Source: RGIG8775 sp045128735 (GTDB lineage Bacteria > Bacillota > Clostridia > Oscillospirales > CAG-272). Taken from it: 64,000 nucleotides of DNA. The stretch spans positions 50,044 to 114,043 of the forward strand of contig JBGVRT010000027.1 in the NCBI GenBank assembly GCA_045128735.1. Direction: 5' to 3'. The translations under genes were made by a program, and so were the position numbers. Shown in pieces: positions 25,680 through 35,128 of this stretch. The stretch's first letter is position 1, and every line of letters starts with the position of its first letter. Below the pieces are notes generated by a model, which saw nothing but the letters and a program-made list of their open reading frames with translations, had not been told where the DNA came from and did not search any database.

Positions 25680-25708
25680 TTGACAAAAAGACAAAAAAGT
25701 ATTACAAT
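25680..25708 (+). promoter_or_regulatory. Promoter of yicC operon
   Basis: TTGACA, 17-base spacer, TACAAT, about 40 bases before the yicC start. No strong terminator was noticed within the run to ygiQ, so it may drive much of the block. Confidence 0.8.
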
Positions 25709-25749
25709 AATTATATATGTCTATAATTTACTAAAGGTGGTTTGAAATC

Positions 25750-26634
25750 ATGAAAAGCATGACCGCATTCGGCAGAGCCAAGGAGACGGTAAACGGACGC
25801 GATATTACCGTTGAGATACGCTCTGTCAACAGCAGATATTTTGACTGCTCGGTAAAAATATCACGCGTTTTCTCTTTCCTCGAGGAAAAGATAAAGCCCT
25901 TCCTTCAGTCAAAGGGCATCTCCCGCGGAAAGGTTGACGTTTATATCGGAGTCGAGGTGGTTGACGCCGACGGAGTTGAGATAGCTCTTGACCCATCCTA
26001 CCTTAACCCCTACCTCAAGGCTCTCTACGAGCTTCGCGACAGCTACGGTCTCAAGGACGACATCAGCGTTATGTCGGTGGCGGCAAACAGAGAGATATTC
26101 ACAGTCACAAAGCCCGAGGAGGATATGGAAAAGGACTGGGAGGATCTCGTTTCGGTTCTCTCCCCCGCAGTTGACAGCTTCCTTGACGGACGCGAGCGTG
26201 AGGGCGCGAACATCGAAGCCGACCTTAAAGGCAAGGTTGAGAACATCAGCGCCACGGTGAATAAAATCGAAACGCTTTCGGCAAACGACATAAGCTCCTA
26301 TCAGGCAAAGCTTCACGACAAGCTGACCCAAATGCTTCAGGACAACAAAATCAGCATCGACGAAAACCGCATACTTACAGAGTGCGCCATATTCGCCGAC
26401 AGAGTGGCTATTGACGAGGAGCTTGTACGCCTTCGTTCCCACTTCAAGGCATTTTCGGAAATATGCGAAATGAGCGAGCCAGTGGGCAGAAAGCTTGATT
26501 TCCTTATTCAGGAAATGAACCGCGAGATAAACACCATAGGCTCAAAGTGCTCCAACTCGGAGATAGCGCATCACGTGGTAGACGTAAAAACCGAGATAGA
26601 AAAGATACGCGAGCAGATACAGAACATCGAATAA
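25750..26634 (+). CDS. yicC: YicC family endoribonuclease
   Basis: 294 residues. MKSMTAFGRA, EIRSVNSRYFDC and the C-terminal RLRSHFKAFSEIC, GRKLDFLIQEMNREINTIGSK are hallmarks of the YicC/YloC family. E. coli YicC promotes degradation of small RNA RyhB; the Bacillus homologue is reported to be an endoribonuclease. First gene of the block, 15 bases before remA. Confidence 0.95.
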   Translation: MKSMTAFGRAKETVNGRDITVEIRSVNSRYFDCSVKISRVFSFLEEKIKPFLQSKGISRGKVDVYIGVEVVDADGVEIALDPSYLNPYLKALYELRDSYGLKDDISVMSVAANREIFTVTKPEEDMEKDWEDLVSVLSPAVDSFLDGREREGANIEADLKGKVENISATVNKIETLSANDISSYQAKLHDKLTQMLQDNKISIDENRILTECAIFADRVAIDEELVRLRSHFKAFSEICEMSEPVGRKLDFLIQEMNREINTIGSKCSNSEIAHHVVDVKTEIEKIREQIQNIE

Positions 26635-26649
26635 CAGGAGGACGATGAT

Positions 26650-26916
26650 ATGAAGTTTATCAACGTAGGATTTGGAAATATGGTCGCCGCTGACAGAGTG
26701 GTGGCATTGGCAAGCCCCGACTCCGCACCCGTCAAGCGCCTTGTGCAGGACGCAAAGGACGACGGCAGAGCCATCGACGTCACCTGCGGACGCAGAACGC
26801 GCTCGGTTATCATAACCGACTCGGAGCACGTAATTCTCTCGGCGATACAGACAGAGACTATCTCTAACCGTCTTGACAACAGCGACGACGGAGACGGCGA
26901 AGAGGAAGAAGAATAA
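26650..26916 (+). CDS. remA: RemA/DUF370 family regulator
   Basis: 88 residues. MKFINVGFGNMVAADRVVAL, DGRAIDVTCGRRTRSVIITD are the family signature. In Bacillus RemA is a DNA-binding activator of biofilm matrix and osmoprotection genes that forms oligomeric rings. The C-terminus here is extended by an acidic tail (DDGDGEEEEE). Its position between yicC and gmk is conserved in Firmicutes. Confidence 0.93.
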   Translation: MKFINVGFGNMVAADRVVALASPDSAPVKRLVQDAKDDGRAIDVTCGRRTRSVIITDSEHVILSAIQTETISNRLDNSDDGDGEEEEE

Positions 26917-26937
26917 CAGCAAAGGAGTCTATTTGAT

Positions 26938-27546
26938 TTGGAAAAAGGATTACTCATAGTAATTTCGGGCCCTGCGGGAAGCGGCAAGGGCACCGTCACC
27001 GAGATACTTACCGAACGCTACGGCTACGTTAAGTCGGTGTCGATAACCACAAGAGATCCGCGCCCGGGAGAAAGACCCGGAAAGGATTACAACTACATAA
27101 CGAAGGAGCAGTTCGAGGCACGTCTTGCAAACGACGACACTCTTGAGCACACCTGCTATTGCGGAAACTACTACGGAACGCCCAAGACCGAGGCTGAAAA
27201 CGTTATCGAGAGCGGAAAAAATCTTATTCTCGAGATAGAGGTTGACGGCGCAATGCAGGTAAAAGCCAAGCGTCCCGACGCGGTGCTTATTATGCTTCTT
27301 CCCCCCTCGTACAAAAAGCAGGAGGAACGCTTGCGCGGCAGAGGAACCGAGACCGAGGAAAAGATACTCTCGCGTCTTGAGCAAACCAAAAAGGAAGTTC
27401 CCTTAGCCCCCAAGTACGATTATATCGTCTACAACTACGACGGCAGAAGCGAGGACTGCGCAAACGACATTCTCGCAATAGTACGCTCTGAGAGCCTTGC
27501 CTCAAAGCGTCACCCCGACACCGCAGAAAAATATTTTGCAGAATAA
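26938..27546 (+). CDS. gmk: Guanylate kinase
   Basis: 202 residues. Phosphorylates GMP to GDP. P-loop SGPAGSGKGT near the N-terminus, GMP-binding STRDPRPGE-type motif (TTRDPRPGERPGKDYNYI), Y.GNYYGTP and DGAMQVKAKRPDA. The start codon is TTG: an in-frame TGA lies directly before it and AAAGGAG is nine bases upstream. Confidence 0.97.
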   Translation: MEKGLLIVISGPAGSGKGTVTEILTERYGYVKSVSITTRDPRPGERPGKDYNYITKEQFEARLANDDTLEHTCYCGNYYGTPKTEAENVIESGKNLILEIEVDGAMQVKAKRPDAVLIMLLPPSYKKQEERLRGRGTETEEKILSRLEQTKKEVPLAPKYDYIVYNYDGRSEDCANDILAIVRSESLASKRHPDTAEKYFAE

Positions 27547-27588
27547 TAAGCCACCATACATAAACGCATTTTCAAAGGAGAAAAACAA

Positions 27589-27939
27589 ATGATTTACCCA
27601 ACATTCAGCGAACTTACAAAGGACGAATTCAACAGATACCAGCTTGCAATAGCTACCGCAAAGTGCGCGCGCATAGTTACCGACGAGTATATTAAGCAGC
27701 GTGAGGCCGCAGAGAAGGCAGTTGCCGGCGGCAAGGAAAGCGAAAAGTCTATCGTCAATATGATCGACAAGGAGCTTAAGGACGAAAAGGCTGTTAAGAT
27801 AGCTATCAACCGTATTCACAAGGGCGAGTATCAGATAGTTGAGCACGAGCCCGAGCAGGTTGAGGAGCCCGCAGAGGAGCCTGCTGAGCTTCCCACACTC
27901 GAGGACGAAACCGAGGACGAGGCAAAGGACGAGGAGTAA
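27589..27939 (+). CDS. rpoZ: RNA polymerase omega subunit
   Basis: 116 residues. The N-terminal half has the omega fold with YQLAIATAKCARIV, and KAVKIAINRIHKGEYQIVE matches the family end. A Glu-rich tail of about 30 residues follows, longer than in E. coli. It sits after gmk as in most bacteria. Confidence 0.93.
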   Translation: MIYPTFSELTKDEFNRYQLAIATAKCARIVTDEYIKQREAAEKAVAGGKESEKSIVNMIDKELKDEKAVKIAINRIHKGEYQIVEHEPEQVEEPAEEPAELPTLEDETEDEAKDEE

Positions 27940-27973
27940 TTCCAATTAAAAAATTCTCGAAAGGAGGACGGCT

Positions 27974-30460
27974 ATGAAGGAGCAATATATCAAGGCGTGC
28001 ATTTTAGACCTGCCGTATTGTATTGACCGACCCTATGACTATTTCGTGCCGAGCGATCTGCGCGAATTCGTGGAGCGAGGGCGCTTTGTAACCGTCCCCT
28101 TCGGAAATTCAAACAAACGATATATGGCTTTGGTGGTGGAGGTATCCGACAGTGCCGACTACGCCGACGTAAAGCCGATAATTTCGGTTTGCCCACCCGA
28201 CGTCTCGCTTGATTCGGAGATGATCGGGCTGTGCAAATTTATGAAGGATATGACGCTTTGTACCTACGGCGACGCAGTGCACGCAATGCTTCCATCCGCG
28301 GCAATGTCCAGATTTGAGGATTTTTTTTCGGTAAGCGAAAAAGTTCTGCCTGACAATCCGAAAGGACTTGACACGCAGGCTCTTTTTATCTACGATTATG
28401 TAAAAAGCCGCAAGCGGTGCTCGCTGAGCAACGTAAAGAACAAGTTTGGCGCGTCCGCGCCCGCAAAGTTAAAAAAACTGTGCGACGGCAGATATCTCAG
28501 GCAGGAGCTTGAGGTCAAGCGGTCGGCGGTGGGAGTTGAAAGCCTTTCCTACACGGCAGTGGCAGACGAGCAGACGGCACGCGCCGCGCTCTTCTCGAAA
28601 AGCTCTCCCGATATTCCACGCTCCCCAAAGGCGTGGGCGGCATACAACGCCCTTGCGGAATTCGGAGAAATGAGCGAAAACGACCTGCTAAAGGCGGCAA
28701 AAGCCACGAAGGCACAGCTTAAAGGTCTTGTGGAAAAGGGCTTGATAAAGGCAGAAAAGAAAATCGCCTACCGAATAGCCTACGATGTACCCGAAAACGT
28801 TGACAACAGAGAAATAAAGCTGAACAACGAGCAAAGCGCGGCTTACGGCTCGATATGCTCTATGCTTGACGCACGCAAGCCTGCGGCGGCACTGCTTTAC
28901 GGCATTACGGGAAGCGGAAAAACAAGCGTTATGCTTGCCGCCATCGACCACGCGCTTGAGATCGGGCGCGGAGTTATTATCCTCGTGCCCGAAATTTCGC
29001 TTACGCCGCAAACGCTTGGCATATTCTGCTCGCGCTACGGTGAGAGAGTGGCTGTAGTTCACTCGGGGCTTTCCCAAGGAGAACGCATTGACACCTACGC
29101 AAGAGTGCGCGACGGACTTGCCGACGTGGTTATAGGAACGCGCTCGGCGGTATTCTCGCCCGTCAAAAATCTCGGAATGATAATCATTGACGAGGAGCAG
29201 GAGCACACCTACAAATCCGACCAAAGCCCGAGATACCACACCAAAGACGTGGCGCGCTTCAGATGTGCCGAGAACGGCGCGGTAATGCTTCTTGCTTCGG
29301 CAACTCCCTCGGTAGAAAGCTACCAAAAGGCACTTGACGGAAAATACAAGCTGTTAAAGCTTACAAAGCGTTACGGCGGAGCTACTCTGCCCGACGTTAT
29401 CATATCGGATATGAGGCACGAGCTTCGTTCGGGCAACGCAACGCCCATCGGCGAAACCATGGCTCGCGCACTTATTGACAACTACAACGAAAAAGAGCAG
29501 TCAATTCTCTTTCTCAACCGACGCGGCTACAACCATTTCGCATCCTGCCGCGCCTGCGGAAATGCGGTGACCTGCCCAAGGTGCAGCGTTTCTATGACCT
29601 ACCACACAAAGAAGGGCAACTACGGTGAAGGCACGCTTATCTGCCATTGGTGCGGAATGAGAATGCCTGTGCCCAAGACCTGCCCCGACTGCGGAAGCGA
29701 GCACATCGCCTTTATGGGCTACGGCACGCAGAGAGTCGAGCAGGAGCTTTCCGAGCTTCTCACGGGCGCAAAAATACTCAGAATGGACACCGACACCACG
29801 GCGACCAAAAGTTCCTACGACGAGCTTCTCGGGAAATTCAGACGCCACGAGGCTGACGTGCTTCTCGGCACGCAGATGGTGACAAAGGGACACGACTTTC
29901 CCGACGTTACTCTTGTGGGCGTTCTGCTTGCAGACTCGTCGCTTTACCTTGACGACTACCGCGCCGCCGAGCGGACTTTCGCTATGCTCACGCAGGTAAT
30001 AGGCAGAGCGGGGCGCGCAAAAAAGGCGGGCTACGCCATAATTCAGACAAACAACCCCGATCACGAAATAATCAAGCTTGCAAAGGCGCAGGACTACGAC
30101 AGCTTTTTCGCACGCGAGATCAAGCTGCGCAAGCTGCTTGAATTTCCGCCCTTCTGCGACATCGCGCTTTTGACCATAGTATCCCAAAGCGAAAGCGAGC
30201 TTGCTATGGCGGCCAAAAGAATATACGACGAGTTCAGAATTCTTGCCACAAAGGACTACCCCGACCTGCCCTTCGTGGTATTCGGTCCCTTTGAGGCTCC
30301 CGTCTACAAGGTAGACGAAAAATTCAGAATGAGGCTTGTGATAAAGTGCAGGCTGACGGCAAAATGCCGAGAGCTTTTCGCGCGTATACTCACAAAATTC
30401 GGCATAGAAGCAAAAAGCAAGCTTTCTCTGTCGATCGACTTCAACCCCACAAATCTATAA
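27974..30460 (+). CDS. priA: Primosomal helicase PriA
   Basis: 828 residues. Restarts stalled replication forks by 3'-5' unwinding and helicase loading. N-terminal DNA-binding domain, Walker A GITGSGKT (~310), Walker B IIDEEQEHTYK (~406), and eight zinc cysteines between helicase motifs IV and V (CRACG, CPRC, CHWCG, CPDCG). GTQMVTKGHDFPDVTLVG and QVIGRAGRA are motifs V and VI. The usual DEEH box reads DEEQ here. coaBC, often between rpoZ and priA, is absent. Confidence 0.97.
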   Translation: MKEQYIKACILDLPYCIDRPYDYFVPSDLREFVERGRFVTVPFGNSNKRYMALVVEVSDSADYADVKPIISVCPPDVSLDSEMIGLCKFMKDMTLCTYGDAVHAMLPSAAMSRFEDFFSVSEKVLPDNPKGLDTQALFIYDYVKSRKRCSLSNVKNKFGASAPAKLKKLCDGRYLRQELEVKRSAVGVESLSYTAVADEQTARAALFSKSSPDIPRSPKAWAAYNALAEFGEMSENDLLKAAKATKAQLKGLVEKGLIKAEKKIAYRIAYDVPENVDNREIKLNNEQSAAYGSICSMLDARKPAAALLYGITGSGKTSVMLAAIDHALEIGRGVIILVPEISLTPQTLGIFCSRYGERVAVVHSGLSQGERIDTYARVRDGLADVVIGTRSAVFSPVKNLGMIIIDEEQEHTYKSDQSPRYHTKDVARFRCAENGAVMLLASATPSVESYQKALDGKYKLLKLTKRYGGATLPDVIISDMRHELRSGNATPIGETMARALIDNYNEKEQSILFLNRRGYNHFASCRACGNAVTCPRCSVSMTYHTKKGNYGEGTLICHWCGMRMPVPKTCPDCGSEHIAFMGYGTQRVEQELSELLTGAKILRMDTDTTATKSSYDELLGKFRRHEADVLLGTQMVTKGHDFPDVTLVGVLLADSSLYLDDYRAAERTFAMLTQVIGRAGRAKKAGYAIIQTNNPDHEIIKLAKAQDYDSFFAREIKLRKLLEFPPFCDIALLTIVSQSESELAMAAKRIYDEFRILATKDYPDLPFVVFGPFEAPVYKVDEKFRMRLVIKCRLTAKCRELFARILTKFGIEAKSKLSLSIDFNPTNL

Positions 30461-30476
30461 CGAAGAGGTTTTTAAT

Positions 30477-30998
30477 ATGGCAAAGCTTAACATTGTAAAA
30501 AGAGGAGACGAGATACTCAACAAGAAATGCCGCGAGGTTGAGGAAATAACCCCTCGCATCATCACTCTCCTTAACGATATGAGAGAGACACTCCGCGCGG
30601 CTGAGGGTGCGGGACTTGCCGCACCGCAGGTAGGTATTCTGCGCAGAATCGCTATTATAGAATACGAAGGCGAAACTCCCGAGGAATCTCAAGAGCTTAT
30701 TGAGCTTATCAACCCCAAGATCCTCGCTTTCTCGGGTCATCAGTACACCCCTGAGGGCTGTCTTTCATTTCCCGATGAGGTGATATGGACCGACAGACCT
30801 ATGCACATCACCGTTCGCTATATGAACCGCTTGGGTGAGACCTGCGAGATAACCGCCTCAGACTTCCTTGCAAAGGCACTTTCGCATGAAATCGATCACC
30901 TTGACGGCAAAGTAATGCACTGCCGCCGCGCTCCCGAGGACAAGATTCCCGATGATGAGGAAGAAAGACCGCGCCGAAAGAGAAGACACGCGAGATAA
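30477..30998 (+). CDS. def: Peptide deformylase
   Basis: 173 residues. Removes the formyl group from new proteins. All three metal motifs are present: GAGLAAPQVG, EGCLSFP and HEIDHLDG. An Arg/Lys-rich tail (RPRRKRRHAR) extends past the usual end, possibly for ribosome contact. Ten bases before fmt. Confidence 0.97.
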   Translation: MAKLNIVKRGDEILNKKCREVEEITPRIITLLNDMRETLRAAEGAGLAAPQVGILRRIAIIEYEGETPEESQELIELINPKILAFSGHQYTPEGCLSFPDEVIWTDRPMHITVRYMNRLGETCEITASDFLAKALSHEIDHLDGKVMHCRRAPEDKIPDDEEERPRRKRRHAR

Positions 30999-31008
30999 GG
31001 AGCTTAAT

Positions 31009-31944
31009 ATGAAGGTTTTATTTATGGGAACTCCCGACTTCGCCATTCCCACGCTCAAGGCACTTTACGAGAGCGGCGAGGAGATAGTCGGAGTTATTAC
31101 ACAGCCCGACAAGCCGAAGGGGCGCGGCTACACGCTTACCCCTCCCCCCGTAAAGGCGTGGGCACTTGAAAAGGGGCTTGAGGTGTATCAACCTGCAACG
31201 CTTAAGGATGAGGCTTTTGCCGAGCTTCTTTCAAAGCTTGACCCCGAGCTTATTGTAGTGGTAGCTTTCGGAAAGATTCTTCCCAAGAGCGTACTTGACT
31301 ATCCCAAGCACGGCTGTATCAACGTTCACGGCTCGCTTCTGCCCAAGTACAGAGGTGCCGCGCCTATGCAACGCGCCATTATCGACGGCGAAAAGGTAAC
31401 CGGCGTTACCATTATGTATATGGACGTGGGGCTTGACACGGGCGATATGCTTTACAAATCCGAGGTAGAAATAGCCGAGGACGACAATTTTGAGAACATT
31501 CACGACAAGCTTGCCGAGTGCGGTGCGGACGCGCTTATAAAGACGGTTGGGCTTATAAAAAGCGGCAACGCGGTGCGTGAAAAGCAGGACGACGGTCTTT
31601 CCACCTACGCCGCAAAGATAGAAAAAAACGACTGTTTGCTTGATTTTTCAAAATCGGCAGAGGAGCTTCACAACCTTATAAGAGGTCTTTCTCCAATTCC
31701 TCTTTCATTCACTCACACCCCAGATGGAAAGCTTCTTAAAATAACCTCGGCGCGCATAGTTGATCGCGACTCGGTCTCCGACAAGGGGGCAGGCACGGTG
31801 GTTGCGCTTGACGGTGAAATAACAGTTGTCTGCGGCAAGGGGAAAATCGCGCTTACGGGCGTGCTTCCCGAGGGCAAAGGCAGAATGGGCGCGGCTGAAT
31901 TTATCCGCGGAAGAAAGGTCAATATAGGAGACTTATTGAAATAA
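31009..31944 (+). CDS. fmt: Methionyl-tRNA formyltransferase
   Basis: 311 residues. Formylates initiator Met-tRNA. MKVLFMGTPDFAIPTL, NVHGSLLPKYRGAAPMQRAI (catalytic Asn and His region, SLLP) and MDVGLDTGDML. The C-terminal OB domain reads GLSPIPLSFT onwards. AAGGAG precedes the ATG chosen; an upstream in-frame extension would run inside def. Confidence 0.97.
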   Translation: MKVLFMGTPDFAIPTLKALYESGEEIVGVITQPDKPKGRGYTLTPPPVKAWALEKGLEVYQPATLKDEAFAELLSKLDPELIVVVAFGKILPKSVLDYPKHGCINVHGSLLPKYRGAAPMQRAIIDGEKVTGVTIMYMDVGLDTGDMLYKSEVEIAEDDNFENIHDKLAECGADALIKTVGLIKSGNAVREKQDDGLSTYAAKIEKNDCLLDFSKSAEELHNLIRGLSPIPLSFTHTPDGKLLKITSARIVDRDSVSDKGAGTVVALDGEITVVCGKGKIALTGVLPEGKGRMGAAEFIRGRKVNIGDLLK

Positions 31945-31963
31945 AAAACGAAAGGAGAGCTTT

Positions 31964-33271
31964 ATGAACGTCAGAAAGCTTGCGCTTGACCTGCTTAACA
32001 AGACCGAAAAGGCAGGACAGTATTCAAATATCGCCATAGACAACGCCATAAAGGCAAACTCGCTTGACGGTAAGGACAGCGCCTTTTTGTGTGTACTTGT
32101 TTACGGCGTTATAGAGCGCAGAATCACCCTTGACCACATAATAAACTCGCTCTCCTCGCTTCCACCTTCAAAGATAGAGTCGGGCACAAGAAACGCCATA
32201 AGACTCGGACTCTATCAGCTTATTTATCTTGACAAGGTGCCCGTCCACGCGGCGATAAACGAAAGCGTGGAGCTTTGCCAAAAGCGAAGCCGCGGCTTTG
32301 TCAATGCAATATTACGAGGCTACACGAGAAAAGCAGACGAAATAAAATTTCCCGACAGAGAAAGCTCTCCCATAGAATATCTGTCGGTGACATACTCATT
32401 TCCCATTGCGATTTGCCGTCGTTTTTGCGATATTTTCGGCTTTGATAAATGCGAAAAAATACTCTCGTCATTCAGCGGTGAGGGCGGCATGACTCTGCGT
32501 GTAAACACGCTGAAAAACACACGCGAGGAGCTTTTGGAAAGCCTTGCGAAAAAAGGCATAAAGGCATCGCCCGCACCTCTTTCGCCCTGCGGTATCACGG
32601 TAGAGCGCGCCTCTGCCGAAGCGGTGGGAGTAAACGAGGGGCTTTGCTTCGTTCAGGACGAGGCTTCACAGCTATGCGTTCTAGCCCTTGACGCGAATGC
32701 GGGCGACAAAATTCTTGACATATGCGCCTGCCCCGGCTCAAAAAGCTTCGGTGCGGCAATAGAAACGGGTAATTGCGGTGAGCTTCGCGCCTTTGACCTG
32801 CACGAAAACAAGCTTTCGCTTGTGAAAAGCGGTGCAGAGAGACTTGGTATTTCGATTATTACCACGTCGGCAAGAGACGGACGCGAGTTTGACCCCGCCA
32901 TTGAGGGCTATGCCGACAAAATAATCTGCGACGTTCCCTGCTCGGGCTTTGGCGTAATGGCAAAAAAGCCGGAAATCAGATACAAAGACCCTGCCGAGTC
33001 GGCGGGACTTCCGCAAATACAGTACGACATTCTCTGCAACGCCTCGCGCTACTTAAAGGCAGGCGGAACGCTTATCTACTCCACCTGCACCCTGCTCCCC
33101 GAGGAAAACCAAAACAATATAGAAAAATTCATCGCGGCTCACAGCGATTTTGAGCTTTGCGATTTCGAAATAGGAAATATAAAATCAAACGGCGGTATGC
33201 TTACGCTGAATCCTTACGATCACGGTACGGACGGATTCTTTATCGCCAAACTGAGAAAGGAAAAGCTATGA
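31964..33271 (+). CDS. rsmB: 16S rRNA m5C967 methyltransferase
   Basis: 435 residues. The N-terminal NusB-like domain (ALDLLNKTEKAGQYSNIA, LDGKDSAFLCVLVYGV) is followed by the SAM-dependent RNA m5C domain: ICACPGSKSFGAA, DVPCSGFGVMAKKPEIRYK and STCTLLPEENQ. The two cysteines in DVPCSG and STCT are the catalytic and release residues. The stop overlaps the rlmN start by four bases (ATGA). Confidence 0.96.
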   Translation: MNVRKLALDLLNKTEKAGQYSNIAIDNAIKANSLDGKDSAFLCVLVYGVIERRITLDHIINSLSSLPPSKIESGTRNAIRLGLYQLIYLDKVPVHAAINESVELCQKRSRGFVNAILRGYTRKADEIKFPDRESSPIEYLSVTYSFPIAICRRFCDIFGFDKCEKILSSFSGEGGMTLRVNTLKNTREELLESLAKKGIKASPAPLSPCGITVERASAEAVGVNEGLCFVQDEASQLCVLALDANAGDKILDICACPGSKSFGAAIETGNCGELRAFDLHENKLSLVKSGAERLGISIITTSARDGREFDPAIEGYADKIICDVPCSGFGVMAKKPEIRYKDPAESAGLPQIQYDILCNASRYLKAGGTLIYSTCTLLPEENQNNIEKFIAAHSDFELCDFEIGNIKSNGGMLTLNPYDHGTDGFFIAKLRKEKL

Positions 33272-34338
33272 CCGACAAAACAGACCTGCTCTCGCTTGAC
33301 AAAGCCGAGCTTATTGCCTTTTTTGAACAAATAGGCGAACCAAAATACCGCGCGTCACAGCTTTTCACTCAGATGCACAAGGGGATACTGCTTGACGAGA
33401 TAACCAATATATCAAAGGCTACGAAGGCAAAAATCTCCGCTTCGGCATACTACTCTCTGCCAAAGATTGCGAAAAAGCTTGTTTCCGCCATTGACGGCAC
33501 GGTAAAATATCTTTTCTCGCTTGACGACGGCAACTGCATAGAGTCGGTTGTTATGCGCTACGAGCACGGAATAACTATCTGCATATCCTCTCAGGTCGGT
33601 TGCAGAATGGGGTGCCGTTTTTGCGCCTCAACCATTGACGGCAGAGTACGCGACCTTGCGCCCTCGGAGCTTCTCGGACAGATAATCGCGGCACAGCGCG
33701 ACCTTTCGGAGCGCATTTCGGGCGTGGTTATGATGGGCATCGGCGAACCGCTTGACAACTACGACAACGTAATAAAATTCCTTCGTCTTGTGGGCGACCC
33801 CGACGGTCTTAACATAGGCTACAGACACATCTCGCTTTCTACCTGCGGAATAGTTCCGAAAATATTTGAGCTTGCAAAAGAGGACCTCCCCATAACTCTA
33901 TCAATCTCCCTGCACGCGCCAAGCGACGAAAAGCGCTCGGAGATAATGCCGATAAACAGAAAATACGGCGTTGGCGAGCTTCTTGACGCCTGCAAAAAAT
34001 ATTTTGCGGTAACGGGACGGCGAATTTCATTTGAATACACGCTTATCGCGGGCAAAAACGACTCGGAAAAAGACGCAGAGGAGCTTGCGGCGGTGCTCAA
34101 CTCAAAGCTTCGCTCACGCAATGACACCATGCCCATTCACGTCAATCTTATACCTGTAAATGAGGTTGAGGAGCGTGATTTCGTCCGTTCGGGCAAAAAG
34201 GCTATAGCCGCATTTTCCGCCGTGCTTGAGAAACGCGGCATCCGCGCCACGGTAAGGCGCAAGCTCGGAGCTGACATAAACGCATCCTGCGGACAGCTTA
34301 GAAGAAACTCGATGAAACCGAAAGACGGCGAATCGTGA
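33268..34338 (+). CDS. rlmN: 23S rRNA/tRNA adenine-C2 methyltransferase RlmN
   Basis: 356 residues. Radical SAM enzyme methylating A2503 of 23S rRNA. CRMGCRFCAS is the CxxxCxxC cluster motif, MGIGEPLDNYDNV is the SAM-binding GGE-like region, and the C-terminal Cys in INASCGQL is the second methyl-carrying residue. Translationally coupled to rsmB. Confidence 0.97.
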   Translation: MTDKTDLLSLDKAELIAFFEQIGEPKYRASQLFTQMHKGILLDEITNISKATKAKISASAYYSLPKIAKKLVSAIDGTVKYLFSLDDGNCIESVVMRYEHGITICISSQVGCRMGCRFCASTIDGRVRDLAPSELLGQIIAAQRDLSERISGVVMMGIGEPLDNYDNVIKFLRLVGDPDGLNIGYRHISLSTCGIVPKIFELAKEDLPITLSISLHAPSDEKRSEIMPINRKYGVGELLDACKKYFAVTGRRISFEYTLIAGKNDSEKDAEELAAVLNSKLRSRNDTMPIHVNLIPVNEVEERDFVRSGKKAIAAFSAVLEKRGIRATVRRKLGADINASCGQLRRNSMKPKDGES

Positions 34339-34351
34339 GAAAGGATCACCT

Positions 34352-35128
34352 ATGAAAATATACGGAAAAAGTGATATAGGTAAGGTCAGGAAAGTAAACG
34401 AGGATGCCTTTGGCACAAGGCAGATAGCAGACAACGCTGTTCTTGCAGTTGTATGCGACGGTATGGGCGGTCTCGACTGCGGAGATGTTGCCGCAAGGCT
34501 TGCTCTTGAGGTCTTTTCCGATGCGGTTGAAAGACTTTGCAAAACACATATAACAGGTGGCAGACTTGTACTCAGCGACCGCGAGGCCGACCTTATCCTA
34601 TCAAACGCAGTCACGGTTGCCAACAACCGCGTAATAAGAAAGCAGGAGGACACCATTGCCGTTGACGGAATGGGAACCACACTCGTTGCCGCGCTTATTC
34701 AGAACGGCGGAAAGCAGATAAGCTGGGCAAACATAGGCGACAGCCGACTTTACACCGTGGACAGCCGCGATATTCTTCAGGTCTCAAAGGACCATTCCTA
34801 CGTCCAATATATGATAGACCAGGGCAAGCTGACGCTCAAGGAAGCCAAGAAGTCGAAAAAGCGCAACCTTATAACCCGCGCAATCGGCATTGACGTTACC
34901 TGTCAGCCCGACGTAGACACCTTCCCGCTTTCTGATGCCGAGGTTGCCGAGACAAAAATACTTCTCTGCACCGACGGACTGTGGGGCGGAATTGAGGAGG
35001 AGAACTGTATGGATATAACTATGGACTCCTCTCTGTCTGTTGAGGAGCGCGTGGACAAGCTTGTGGAGCTTGCCAAGCACAACGACGGCGCCGATAACAT
35101 CACACTTATTATGATTGAGCTTGCGTGA
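34352..35128 (+). CDS. stp: PP2C-type Ser/Thr phosphatase
   Basis: 258 residues. Metal-binding motifs: VNEDAFG, VVCDGMGG, IGDSRLY, CTDGLWGG and GADNITLIMIE. Partner of the adjacent kinase, reversing its phosphorylations. The TGA stop overlaps the kinase ATG by one base. Confidence 0.96.
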   Translation: MKIYGKSDIGKVRKVNEDAFGTRQIADNAVLAVVCDGMGGLDCGDVAARLALEVFSDAVERLCKTHITGGRLVLSDREADLILSNAVTVANNRVIRKQEDTIAVDGMGTTLVAALIQNGGKQISWANIGDSRLYTVDSRDILQVSKDHSYVQYMIDQGKLTLKEAKKSKKRNLITRAIGIDVTCQPDVDTFPLSDAEVAETKILLCTDGLWGGIEEENCMDITMDSSLSVEERVDKLVELAKHNDGADNITLIMIELA

